Part shown: piece after piece, positions 1 to 9,316 of the stretch
Layout: each line of letters opens with the position of its first letter
How positions within the stretch are numbered: position 1 is the first letter of the stretch
Assembly (NCBI GenBank): GCA_029721515.1
Contig: CM056562.1
Coordinates: 7,862,767 to 7,926,766, forward strand
From: Synanceia verrucosa
Lineage: Eukaryota; Chordata; Actinopteri; Perciformes; Synanceiidae
Reading direction: 5' to 3'
Length of the DNA: 64,000 nucleotides
Position numbers and translations under genes: made by a program
The notes under the pieces: generated by a model
The model's input: only the letters and a program-made list of their open reading frames with translations
Told to the model about the DNA's origin: nothing
The model's database searches: none

Positions 1-171
1 AGGAGGCCAACCAGTGGGACCACAATCAATATAACTACAGGAGAAAAAATACTGTTTTATATTCTCTCTACTTCCACTAACTTATCCCCATTAATGTCTC
101 TTTTTTTGAGGCCAATAAATGTGTTTTGTTGTGTTACAATGATTTTTCTTGTGTGCGATCTGTAAACTAAC
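1..171 (-). other. dhx32 intron at the left edge
   Basis: This short, AT-rich stretch lies downstream of the last visible dhx32 exon. The next expected coding segment, beginning with the VEKWC region, is not seen in it and should lie beyond position 1. Confidence 0.6.
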
Positions 172-312
172 ATGGATCCTGCTGACGCTGTTTAAAGGTC
201 TTGTAGATATTGATGAGGGTGAAGTGGTCTCCTTCTGGGTGCTGGAACTGCATGTGGCACTGGGTGGCCTCTGGCTTCAGCTCAGCAGAAGGAACCATGA
301 AGCAGGTTGGTG
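172..312 (-). CDS. dhx32: dhx32 coding exon 8 (last one in the window)
   Basis: After the acceptor CTTTCAG the exon completes an Ala codon and encodes [20 protein letters not shown], then [20 protein letters not shown]. The stretch [13 protein letters not shown] is identical in type to the human HA2 domain. The 3' border is less sure: GTTAGT at 166-171 gives a phase-1 junction that would continue with C-VEKWC as in human. If read through, the frame meets TAG at once, so a splice here is required. Confidence 0.85.
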
Positions 313-1418
313 CTGAAAGAAAGTGAAGTTTAGAGCTCACTGCTCACTGTAGACTAACAGGTATTTTTTTAAATGGTATAGTGTTTTAATTGTGCCAGAT
401 TCCTGAGCAAGCAAAGGCAGATTTTGAGCATCAAAACATATTCTGTGCTTAATAAATGTGTTTGTGCACGTGCACAATAACTGCTCAGTAGTAGTTTTAC
501 TCTTGCTGATGCTCAGACCCCTGCTCGCTGGCTCACACTCTCTCAGCATTATATTTGTGCCATAAAAGCCAACCAATAGGATGACTGAAGAAGCTCAGTT
601 CTGATTGGCTGTTTTGTCTCCAAGCACATGACTTCTAATATGGCTGTTGTCTCAAACATCCATGGCCACTGGAGGAAATTCCATGTTTTAATTCCTTCCA
701 CTGGACAGACAGATGGCAGAGCCAAATGATCAAAACAACAGCGTGGGATGAGTTATACATTTAAGTTTAAAACCTGTTAGCATGGCAGCTATGACGACCA
801 CCTCGCTGACGCAGTCGAACTCGCAGGAGGCGAGCAGAGTCTTGGCCATTTGGGGCTCCAAAGGGAACTCTGACATGATGATGCCCATCTCAGACAGGTT
901 GCCATCGTCGTCCAGAGCGGCGAGGTAGTCCAGCTCCTCCAGAGCCTGCATGAGGCCTCCAGGATCTGGGTTGGGAAAAGTTATTAGCAAACAACCATAT
1001 TTATGGCTGTCTGGTATTTAAATCAGGAGATGATTAATTCCATAGAAATACACTTGGACTAAAACTGTTGTGGATTATTTTTGGAGTTGTTATGCAGTTC
1101 TGAAGTGTAATCCATTGGGACAATCCTCCTACAGCACACTGGCACCCTGGTGGGCACGCTCGAGTGAAAAGGCAGCAGAAGATTAGGATTGTGAAATCCT
1201 CGCCAAACATCTGCCCTGCATCACTATGCAAAATGAAAAGCATGTCATTGAACGAACCAGATTTTCTGTTCTGTGTCTGCAACAAAAGTGTTTTCCCATG
1301 AACATCACGATGAAACAAAGACAGGAAGGAATTAAATCCACCATAGATGCTCTCTATTATCATCTATGCTCCCACAGACCAACACTACCTTTATGTTCTA
1401 ATCAACTAATGGGAGGCT

Positions 1419-1458
<40 letters not shown>

Positions 1459-4320
1459 GTGGGGGTGAATGAATCCAAGGGAACAAAAGCACAGGAAAGC
1501 AGGTCATCTCTAACAGGAAGCTCACAGAGCAGGAGCTGTCAGTTGAGCTGAGCCACGGTTCACTGCCTTCCAGTGAAAACAAAGTTGCTGTGTGTTGGAA
1601 CAAAAGAGGACAGACTGAACCAATCCAAAACTAGTCTCATCATCACCAAGGATGATGCGATATTTAGTCGAGCGCCAAGGGCTAAATAAACACATACGAC
1701 CCTGAAAATACTCTCCAGGCTCATTTTTGTTGCTTTATGGAAATCTCACCCGGTCTGTCGATGAAGTCACAGTGGGCCAGCCCGGCAATCTCCATCCTCT
1801 TCAAGAAGAGGACAGTGGACGTGATGTCAGACTCAATGACATGCGGGCGTATCTCGACAGGAAGCTGTTTGTCCTCTGGGTATAGGCAAAAACACTTACC
1901 TACAGGAGGGAAAGATCCATTTTAGCCAGGAGACATCAAAAGTGTTTTTTTGATGTCAAAAAGTTGAACTTCTCACCTGTCGGACCCACTAGCTGTCTGC
2001 GACTGTTGGCTTGCCCCGTGCTGATTGGCTGAATGATGACAGAGTTTGTTCTGATCCTGGGGTTGTAAACCTGCAGCAGCATCACAGTCTTGACCATGAT
2101 TATGTACAGTGGTCAAGTAGCTATGCTACATTTCATTTTTTTTCCTCTTCTACATTTGCATGTCATGTATAGTTACCAGCTGCTTTGCAGACTGAGATTC
2201 TACATATTTTCAGCTCATAAACTGTGATGCAAACATATTAAGTATCCAAAAGCATGGCAGGAGACAAAAAGGTAAGTATCTATTTTTCCCCTGATTATAT
2301 CTAATGACATTTAATGAAATGCATGCATGCACCTAAAATAATAATGTGAAAACATACAATAAAAATGTATAAAATCTAATGTTTCTGGGAAACAATTTCT
2401 GTATAATCTGTATTATAATATAACAAAAATAACCAGATGCAGACTGAAAAAAGATAATCTCATCTTTCTATTTCAGCAGCGATATGATTTACAACTGTGG
2501 AATAAATAAAGACTAACGTACATTTCTTTTCTCCAGTCCGGCATCAATGACGAAGCTTATTGAGCTGACGGCCCAGAAGAAGTCCTCATTTGGGCTGGAT
2601 GTGAGGAATACTCTGCGGGTCCGGCCCGTCCCCTCCTCTCCTGGGACTGCTAGATTCCCAGGCTTGCCAGGGTGCACAGCCACAGGCAGGAGCTTTAACA
2701 CATCAGGAGGTAAGCTGTGCCGCTCATGGCACAGGATGTCATGGGCTAGATCTATTTCCTGGTGAGGGGGTGAACACAGAGGAAAATCAGCGTAAGATAT
2801 ATTTTCAGACTGCTCATCCAGTCATGCTGCTTTTTACCTGAGTCGTCACCAGAAACACCACCATGTCTCCTTCCTCCTCAGAGTGGTGGATCTCCAGCAC
2901 CAGACGGAGGGCAGAATAGAAGTATCCTTCACCAGTGCTGCTGTGCACCACCTGCCCTGCACCTGGGCTCTCCAGCTGAATCAGAGGTGCTGGTGACCCG
3001 GTGAAGTGGGCCAGCTGCTTTGGGCTGGGTTCGACAGCTACGAGGAGGACCACCCGCAGCTCCGGCCTCTGCAGAGCGATGTCCTTCAGCAGACCCCTGA
3101 GCACGTCTGTGGCCACGGTCTTCTGGTGAGCCTGGTCCACGATGATCACGCCATAGCGCTCCAGCAAAGGGTCTGACATCATCTCTCTCAGGAGCATATC
3201 ATCTGTGCAGTACCTGCAGCAGGGATACAATGATGCTTGAGGAATCAAATGGTGATGCACAATGTATTAAAATTCATAGTAGCCTGAAATAAATCCTCGG
3301 GCTCCTCTAATTGAAGATCAGAATGGTATCTCCATGAAAGGCACTTTGTCGACACTTCAGCTTTGCGCCTATTAGTGTAATTTACTCTGATAATTAGTCT
3401 GAGGAGTGGATCCTTTCATACTTGCTGACTGCCTCTTAATCTGATCTCTCTCCCCTCCAGTGTGCTGGGTTTCTTTGTTCTGGCTGACTTATGGGGGACC
3501 CACATGAGGGAGGGTGACATATGGGCAGACAGGGAGCCAGTGCAGCTGTGGAGGAGCCCCTGAAAAGAGCCCCCTCAGGCCTTTTGTTCACGTCGCTCTT
3601 GTGAATGAGAAAAGGCGGGGTGATTTAGCTGCATGAGTCATGACTGTGCTTTAATGTAACCCGGCAACAGGAGAGAAAGAAGCATTTGAAAGTGCTGCTC
3701 CACCATACCTGAGGACGGTGTCGTTAGTGGAGCACGTTTCCAAAGGGATGCTGTAGCCGACTTCATGGCCGACGTTAACATCCATCTCATCAGCCACCCT
3801 TAAGGCCAGATCGACTGCCTGTTGAGCATGAATCTGGGTACAAACCACCGTGCCGTGCTGGAACTGGACTGACAGGCAGAATTCAGCACACCACTGAGGA
3901 ATCTGTTTTACAAGTAAGAGTGAAATGAGTTGTTTGCATCACAGACATCTGAGTGAAATGAGAATGTGAATCACAGACATCCCCAACATGAGTCGATAGC
4001 AAGCAGATGAGTATATCACCCACAGCACTCACTTGAGAACTTCTCCCAGTTTTGGCAGAGCCACTGACAATGACAAAACGTCCTTTAGCCAAAGTGTCCA
4101 TGAAGTCACACTTTGCTCTCCACACTGGCAGCTCTTTCCTTTCTCTCAGCAATTCGTAAAACCTGGAGGAATAAGGCAGTCCATCAAACTGATTGAGCTC
4201 CAAAATGTCATCATATTCTTTGTCTTCTGGACTCAGAGTTGGTTCAGTGTCTGAGCAACAGAGCGATTTCCCCTCAAAATAATCCTCTCCACTGAATCTG
4301 GTAATGTCCTGCGCCATCAT
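172..4320 (-). CDS. dhx32: dhx32, DEAH-box helicase-like protein, 5' eight coding exons (3' end outside window)
   Basis: This is the gene-level entry; the exons are listed separately. Joined in frame, the eight exons give about 557 residues, against about 743 in the human protein as I remember it, so the C-terminal quarter lies left of position 1. Diagnostic stretches match human DHX32 closely: [70 protein letters not shown] and [13 protein letters not shown]. The family is related to the spliceosomal DEAH helicases (DHX15-like), but DHX32 has divergent motifs and uncertain helicase activity. Here motif I reads [10 protein letters not shown] and motif II reads DQAH. Every exon junction keeps phase (288, 194, 376, 237, 94, 150, 192 and 141 bp). 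The fish may have two dhx32 copies; which one this is cannot be told. Confidence 0.95.
313..773 (-). other. dhx32 intron 7
   Basis: This is a 461-bp intron between coding exons 7 and 8. I see no coding similarity, repeat or other feature in it apart from a pyrimidine tract before the acceptor. Confidence 0.75.
774..965 (-). CDS. dhx32: dhx32 coding exon 7 (ratchet/HA2 domain start)
   Basis: The exon begins after CCAACCCAG at 966 and encodes [40 protein letters not shown] and [20 protein letters not shown]. This is the highly conserved HA2 domain opening of DEAH helicases. The donor is GTTTTA, a weak match to GTRAGT, but it is the one that joins in phase to the next exon and matches the human junction (…MVTAPNCF). 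Confidence 0.94.
966..1749 (-). other. dhx32 intron 6 with GT microsatellite
   Basis: This is a 784-bp intron. It contains a pure (GT)18 run at about 1421-1457. Nothing else recognisable was seen. Confidence 0.75.
1421..1457. repeat. (GT)n microsatellite
   Basis: This is an uninterrupted GT dinucleotide run of about 18 units within a dhx32 intron. It is a potential length-polymorphic marker. Confidence 0.95.
1750..1899 (-). CDS. dhx32: dhx32 coding exon 6
   Basis: The exon is 150 bp after the acceptor CTGTAG and before the donor GTGAGA. It encodes [20 protein letters not shown], then [20 protein letters not shown] and DRP, with one base carried over. It is the start of the helicase-associated winged-helix region and matches human KRIDIAGLGHCDFMNRP. 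Only 77 bp separate it from the preceding exon. Confidence 0.93.
1977..2070 (-). CDS. dhx32: dhx32 coding exon 5
   Basis: The exon has 94 bp after the acceptor GCTGCAG and before the donor GTGAGA. It encodes [20 protein letters not shown] and then [11 protein letters not shown], ending with one base of the next codon. It matches human VYNPRIRANSLVMQPIS. Canonical DEAH helicases have QRxGRxGR (motif VI) here; this copy has [12 protein letters not shown], so the arginine-finger motif is also incomplete, as in the human protein. Confidence 0.92.
2071..2521 (-). other. dhx32 intron 4
   Basis: This is a 451-bp AT-rich intron between coding exons 4 and 5. I see no other feature. Confidence 0.75.
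2522..2758 (-). CDS. dhx32: dhx32 coding exon 4
   Basis: The exon has 79 codons between the acceptor CACCAG and the donor GTACGT, in phase 0 at both ends. It starts [16 protein letters not shown] and ends [12 protein letters not shown]. The end aligns with the human segment SVRFVIDVGVERRKV, the motif VI neighbourhood of the second RecA domain. The middle is divergent and rich in Gly and Pro ([19 protein letters not shown]). Confidence 0.92.
2838..3213 (-). CDS. dhx32: dhx32 coding exon 3 (degenerate DEAH motif)
   Basis: The exon follows the acceptor CTGCTGCAG at 3214 and ends before GTAAAAA. It completes the split Arg and encodes 125 more residues, including [31 protein letters not shown] and [19 protein letters not shown]. 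The motif II position is D-Q-A-H rather than D-E-A-H, so the general-base glutamate is missing. The place of motif III (normally SAT) reads VAVEPSP. The last residues correspond to the second RecA-like domain start. Confidence 0.94.
3214..3708 (-). other. dhx32 intron 2
   Basis: This is a 495-bp intron between coding exons 2 and 3. No repeat or RNA gene was recognised. Confidence 0.75.
3709..3902 (-). CDS. dhx32: dhx32 coding exon 2
   Basis: The exon begins with IPQWCAEFC after the acceptor AAAACAG and ends in CTCAG before the donor GTATGG. Its 194 bp enter in phase 0 and leave two bases of an Arg codon. It encodes the first RecA-like core strand region ([20 protein letters not shown]), where DEAH helicases carry motif Ia, and the conserved [10 protein letters not shown]. 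The protein matches human DHX32 nearly residue for residue. Confidence 0.93.
4033..4320 (-). CDS. dhx32: dhx32 coding exon 1 (start codon, motif I)
   Basis: The exon encodes 96 residues starting MMAQDITRF and ending [10 protein letters not shown], followed by the donor GTGAGT (4027-4032). Two ATGs are adjacent, at 4320 and 4317. The second has A at -3 and G at +4, so translation may begin there. An in-frame TAA lies nine codons upstream (4345-4347). The acidic N-terminal lead followed by [20 protein letters not shown] matches the human start in arrangement and length. The P-loop position carries arginine (AGA) where active DEAH helicases have lysine. Confidence 0.93.
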
Positions 4321-4526
4321 AAGCAAGCTCCCAGTCTGGTCCAGTTAAGACTTCATTTATGGATCCAAAGAAATGGAAGTTTTTAAATCTCCAGCTCTCA
4401 GTGAACTGTTGGACAGCAGCACACAGACCGTCTCTGCAAGGGAAGCCAAATGAAAGGCTCACTAGGCGGCCGGCCCAGCGTGGTCATGTGCCCACTAATC
4501 CCATAGAAGTGCAGTCATCAACAGAT

Positions 4527-4528
<2 letters not shown>

Positions 4529-4576
<48 letters not shown>
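4529..4576. repeat. (CA)n microsatellite upstream of dhx32
   Basis: This is a pure run of about 24 CA units. It lies about 210 bp upstream of the dhx32 start codon, so it is in or near the promoter or 5' UTR. Confidence 0.95.
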
Positions 4577-4578
<2 letters not shown>

Positions 4579-5373
4579 ACTGAGAACTGGCTCACACACA
4601 AAGGCCAGAATCTGTACGAAATGTGAAATGAATTTATTTAACAACAGTGGTTTAATTTACTAATTAAGACAGTAATTATCCCAGTGGTTGATAAACTGAG
4701 ACCATTTATTTCTACAGCCAACAACAAGCAGCTGTGCCAGAAAATGTAAAACTAAGAGGTCTGCACAAATATCTGATGCACCATATAATTAACATTTATT
4801 TGACCAAATTTATTTATTTACCAAAATGTCAAACAATTCATTCCCACCAATGTTAGTAAGACATTTTTAATAATGTGCTGAGTACCAACACATGGCTAAT
4901 AACTGGTACTGTTCAAACTATAACTTCATATTTTTCCCCACTGAAATGAATGCAACACTGGGAACATTTCTATCGCCTCTGCACAGCTCTCAACAGGGCG
5001 ATATGGCAGCAAACAATGCTCACAGGGAAACCCTATGGCAACAGCTAACTGTTAAACTGGGGAAAGTGCAGGGTGGATGCTGCTGTAAAACAGCCAGTGG
5101 GGCAAGCTAACATGCCGGAAAAGCAAGGAGAAGCTCAAATTAGAACACACACAGAGGGAGAGCGACTCCATGCTCTGCTCAGGTAAACATTACCCCTTTT
5201 TGTCGTCAAACAGCACAGGTAGTTTGCTGCTATATTAAAGGTATATTTGGTAATCTTAGAGAAATAGAAGAAGAGCAAACAAGATTTGAAAGTGGCACCT
5301 CCTCTAAGCTCCGCCCCCTCCCATCAGCGCTCCATCCAAAGCCACACCTCCTTTCTTTGCAGAGGAGTGTGCT

Positions 5374-5729
5374 GTACGGTGGTGTAGTGGTTAGCACTGT
5401 CGCCTTGCAGCAAGAAGGTACTGGGTTTGAATCCTGGGCCTGGGGCCTTTCTGTGTGGAGTTTGCATGTTCTCCCCGTGTCTGCGTGGGTTCTCCCCGGG
5501 TACTCCGGCTTCCTCTCACCATCCAAAAACATGCATGGGGATTAGGTTAATTAGCTAATTTAAATTGTCTGTGGGTGTGAGTGTGAGTGGTTATCTGTCT
5601 CTATGTGTCCTGTGATGAGGTGGTGACTTGTCCAGGGTGTACCCTGCCTTTCACCCTAAGACAGCTGGGATAGGCTCCAGCCCCCCGCGACCCTATGAGA
5701 GGATAAGTGGTAGAAAATGGCTGGATGGA
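5374..5729 (+). mobile_element. tRNA-derived SINE, near full length (copy 1)
   Basis: The head reads as a tRNA-like RNA polymerase III promoter: an A-box-like GGTGTAGTGGTTAGCACTG and a B-box-like GGTTTGAATCC. The body is the common teleost sequence (GTTCTCCCCGTGTCTGCGTG, CCAAAAACATGCATGGGGAT, ACTTGTCCAGGGTGTACC, GGATAGGCTCCAGCCCCC). It ends in GGCTGGATGG. Three further copies in the window share these blocks, which establishes the repeat. The small ORFs across it are not genes. Confidence 0.88.
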
Positions 5730-6470
5730 CATGCTGAACATTTCCAGCTACAAACGTGATGCAAGGACAAGGCATGACTTTTTACAGTCCTGCAGCTGCC
5801 ACAGAGGTCTGATTCTTGTCCTTCCTTTTTCTGAACACATAATATATTATCTGCTCTCAGGATAGAAGGACCATTTCACCCAGTAGAACAAAGACTAAAG
5901 CTTTAATGTTTATAACCTATTCATAAAGTCCATGCTACCCAGAACACAACTGTTCCTGGTAGTTACTACAGTGTGATGCCACAATGTTACTTTTATATTA
6001 TAGAAAATATCACTGACTTATTGTGGTTGCTTTTTAAACAATTTCTGACAGTTTTCAGTTGACATTTATATGACATATATTATTTTGTTCTTTAGAGGTC
6101 AGGCTTTTTCCTGTCTTTGTATTCCTTCCCAGTAATGGTTCAAGTTCACAAGTGTTGGGGAGATCTGGTCCTTAATCATGCTCAAGGGAAACTTCACCCT
6201 GTGGCTTGATGGAGCACATTAAAAAGCAAGATGTCAAGATTAAACTGGTGTGAAGGAAAGTGCTTTGGTTAGTTTTGTAATGCCCAGTGTTGTCTGGAAG
6301 GTGGCAGTGTTGAACAGCCATGATGCTCTGCTCCCTCAGTTTGGACAGCAGAGCAGACCCTCATTAAAGCCACTCTCACTGAGGAAATGACGCGTACCTT
6401 ATGGGTCATGGTGACTTTTGGTGGCTTTCTTATTGGTTTACAATTTATTTTAGCTAAATATTAATTTTCA

Positions 6471-6665
6471 AATTAGGTTAATTGGCTACTTTAAATTGAC
6501 CGTAGGTGTGAATGTGAGTGTGAGTGGTTGTCTGTCTCTGTGTCCTGTGATGAACTGGAGACTTGTCCAGGGTGTATCCTGCCTTTCACCCTAAGACAGC
6601 TGGGATAGACTCCAGCCCCCCAACGACCCTATGAGAGGATAAGAGGTAGATAATGGATGGATGGA
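6471..6665 (+). mobile_element. SINE, 5'-truncated (copy 2)
   Basis: Only the 3' half of the SINE family is present, from AGGTTAATTGGCTACTTTAA to the GGATGGATGG end. The tRNA-like head is missing. It lies just beyond the adam12 3' end. Confidence 0.88.
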
Positions 6666-6849
6666 TTAATTTTAAAAAAATGCTCAAAAAGTTTTTTTTT
6701 TTAACCAAACATTATCTCTTCAGTCACTTGTAGATTTGAAATGTTTCTCTCCAGGTTGCAGTTATTTTTTTTTTTTACCAACTTCAAAACTGAGAGAAAA
6801 AGCGAGAATGCAATCAAACCAACGTGTTATGAACAGTCATAAAGGAACT

Positions 6850-6855
6850 TTTATT
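6850..6855 (-). terminator. Candidate distal polyadenylation signal of adam12
   Basis: The minus strand reads CAAATAAAAG here, which includes the consensus AATAAA. It is the most distal such hexamer before SINE copy 2. No cleavage-site evidence is available from sequence alone. Confidence 0.4.
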
Positions 6856-8336
6856 TGGCTCTGATTTCATCAATAAAATCTCTCATTTGTCTCTGGCACA
6901 CGAGTTACTTAAAATCACATTTTCACCACCCCAATATAAATGTGGTATGACCTCAAAGCAGTTCTCATATTACTGTGCTTGTACAAAAACAATAGAAATG
7001 ATAAATGACATACAAAATGTACACTTTACAATGTTTTTTTTTTTAAACATATTACAGTCATGTAAATAAAAACAGCACATTTAGGATTTACAAGTGGCGT
7101 GAACATTTAATCGACACAGCACAAATACTTTGCAGCGGAGAGCGTTTACTCTGATGGACACATCTGAACACTTCCAAAACAAAAAAAGCATAACTTGCAC
7201 ACTTCTGTACATGAATGCAACACAGGTGTGGAGGAGTTCATCGTTCTTTCTGTGCTCCTCGTATAACAGCGAGTCAATAAGAAATAACATCAAAGAAAGT
7301 GCAACAATGATGTGAATACATTAATAAGTCTGAAGGGAATGTTATGAAAGCAAAAAAGACGGGACAGATACGGTAAAAACGTCTTGTTGGACACAGCCGG
7401 GAGGAGAGCTTGGAAAACTAACGGCTCTGAAGTCATCCAGCTTGGCTGGATCAAAGGGCGTTAAACATACAAACACCAGGGTTCATGTTGAAGTATTTGG
7501 TGTTGGTGTAATTCTCTGGAACACAATCAGTCTGTCAAATGTGCTGAGACTCGGCGGTGTCTGCCAATATCAGGAGAATATGTGGAGTGTCCAACACGCC
7601 CTGAGAGGCGTCTGAGATGTGTGAAAAATACTTTTGTTTGTACTGAATTTACTTAAATACTGGATTTATTAGGGAATAAAAGAGTCCACAATAAAAAACA
7701 TAGTGTGAGGGTTGATTATGAGTCAAGTGTATTTAAAAAAACCCAACTTATTAATATCTAATTTGTAGCACCTTGAAGACATGGAAAGACAACATGTAAT
7801 TGTTGTTGAATACATCATAAAAATGTGAAAAAGAATCAATAGCATTGATCTGAAGCCCAAGCAGAACACTGACAATGGAAGGTGTTGTGCCCCATTTCCC
7901 TTCCCTTCCCATTTTCCCTTCCATTTTCTGCGCTTCAAATATCCAAGCAACACATGGTTGTAAAAAAACATCATAGATTCCACTGGATTTTTGAGAAACA
8001 TTTGAGAAAAAAAAGGTATAAAAATCACAATAGAATGCAAAAGAAATGTAAAGGACACTGTGTTTCCTTCTTTTCTAAATGTTTCTCTCTTCATGTCCTG
8101 TGCACAAACTGGTAGTATCACAGTTAAATAGTTAAATAGATAAATAGTTCATCGGTACCTGAGTGAGGACAGCAAAGCACCTTTTGAGAGGCGTTAGCAC
8201 CGAGGTGTGACGTCAGCCTCTGTCACTGGAAACTCTGTGACTCCTCCGACTGTCCAGAAGGTTTGACAGAGTCTCAGTAATTAGTGCAAATCGAGAAAGT
8301 TGGTTTGGAGATCTATGTGTCCATGACGTCAAGAGC
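6850..8336 (-). other. adam12: adam12 3' untranslated region (probable extent)
   Basis: This region lies between the adam12 stop codon and a candidate polyadenylation signal AATAAA on the minus strand (tttatt at 6850-6855). It is AT-rich and contains no coding similarity or transposon. A second minus-strand AATAAA near 7665 could give a shorter transcript. The extent is inferred; transcript reads would settle it. Confidence 0.5.
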
Positions 8337-8388
8337 TCAGCAGTCCTTAAGAGTCTTTGGTGGTCTGTAGGGCAACGTCGGCACAGGT
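8337..8388 (-). CDS. adam12: adam12 last coding exon and stop
   Basis: After ACGTTTCAG the exon completes Arg and encodes [16 protein letters not shown], followed by TGA (8337-8339). The tail ends in Cys rather than the human TAYIK ending as I remember it. The frame is fixed by the previous exon's phase. The 3' UTR follows directly. Confidence 0.88.
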
Positions 8389-9275
8389 CTGAAACGTAAG
8401 CGAGAACACGTTACACGTCGAGAAGTCACTTAGAAGTCAAGCTGTAATCTCACTGGGTCTGGTGTGTTTCTTAAACCAGCAAACAGCAAATGAGCTAAGG
8501 AGGGTGGTCTCACCCCAGTCTAAAAACATGTGGTGTGGAGCAAAAGAGGTTAAAAAGAACCAGACCAGCACTCCCACGAGTGAGAGGAGAGGGCTAGAGT
8601 CCCTCATGCTCTTGGTGGTCATTAATGGAAAAATAAGTTGAAAGTGATGCACTGAACAGAAAACACACTATCTTCTTTTGCACCAGGTGACAAACATTGA
8701 CTCAGATGACACCAGCCATGGCTGAAAAGAGCTTTAAAGACCTGGCAGCCTGTCAGATGCACTGACCTGCTGGGTAAGGGGATGGTGGGTGGAGGTCTGG
8801 GCACAGTGGGGATCGGGATGGGACGAGGTCCAGTGTTGGGGACACCCCCTGCTCTGCTACTATGACCCAGCCGAGACCCCCTCCCTAGTGGGTCTGCAGG
8901 TAGGGGTTTCTGGGGTGGACTGGGTTTCTCAAAGTCCTGATGAAGAAAGAAAGGCAAATTTAGTTTGACGGGGTAAAACGTGCTCAGTTCAATGCGTCAG
9001 TAAAATGAAAGAGAACCGATTTGTCCTGTATTTAAATCTACAAATCACATTATTCTTGAGACACATTGTATAGAAACCTGAATACTACATCATTAGCCTC
9101 CTTTGAATATGGATTAGCCTCATTGTGCCTGTAAATTCATCTCAACACCATGAGAGGAATCCCAAACCTCCTCCTCTGTGTGCGTGTACAAGGTTATCTG
9201 AATGAGGTGCCATCATGTGTCACTAATCTACAGCAAGCAGGCGAGGCAGTGATACACATCTGCTACCAGCTGCCC

Positions 9276-9316
<41 letters not shown>

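Larger units (their letters stand above)
4321..6845. other. Intergenic region: dhx32 upstream side and adam12 downstream side
   Basis: About 2.5 kb separate the dhx32 start codon from the probable adam12 polyadenylation site. Both genes run right to left, so adam12 is upstream of dhx32. The region should hold the dhx32 promoter and any 5' UTR exon, but no TATA box or clear first exon could be fixed. It contains a CA repeat (4529-4576) and two copies of the same SINE family. No FANK1-like coding sequence was seen. Confidence 0.7.

Noticed and set aside
1226..1603. Small frames on both strands across the GT repeat
   Set aside because: Their C-terminal Val-Cys or Thr-His runs come from the microsatellite, and the rest lies in a dhx32 intron.
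5374..5440. tRNA gene suggested by A- and B-box sequences
   Set aside because: The tRNA-like part is the head of a SINE that recurs three more times in the window. It does not form a complete tRNA and continues into the SINE body.
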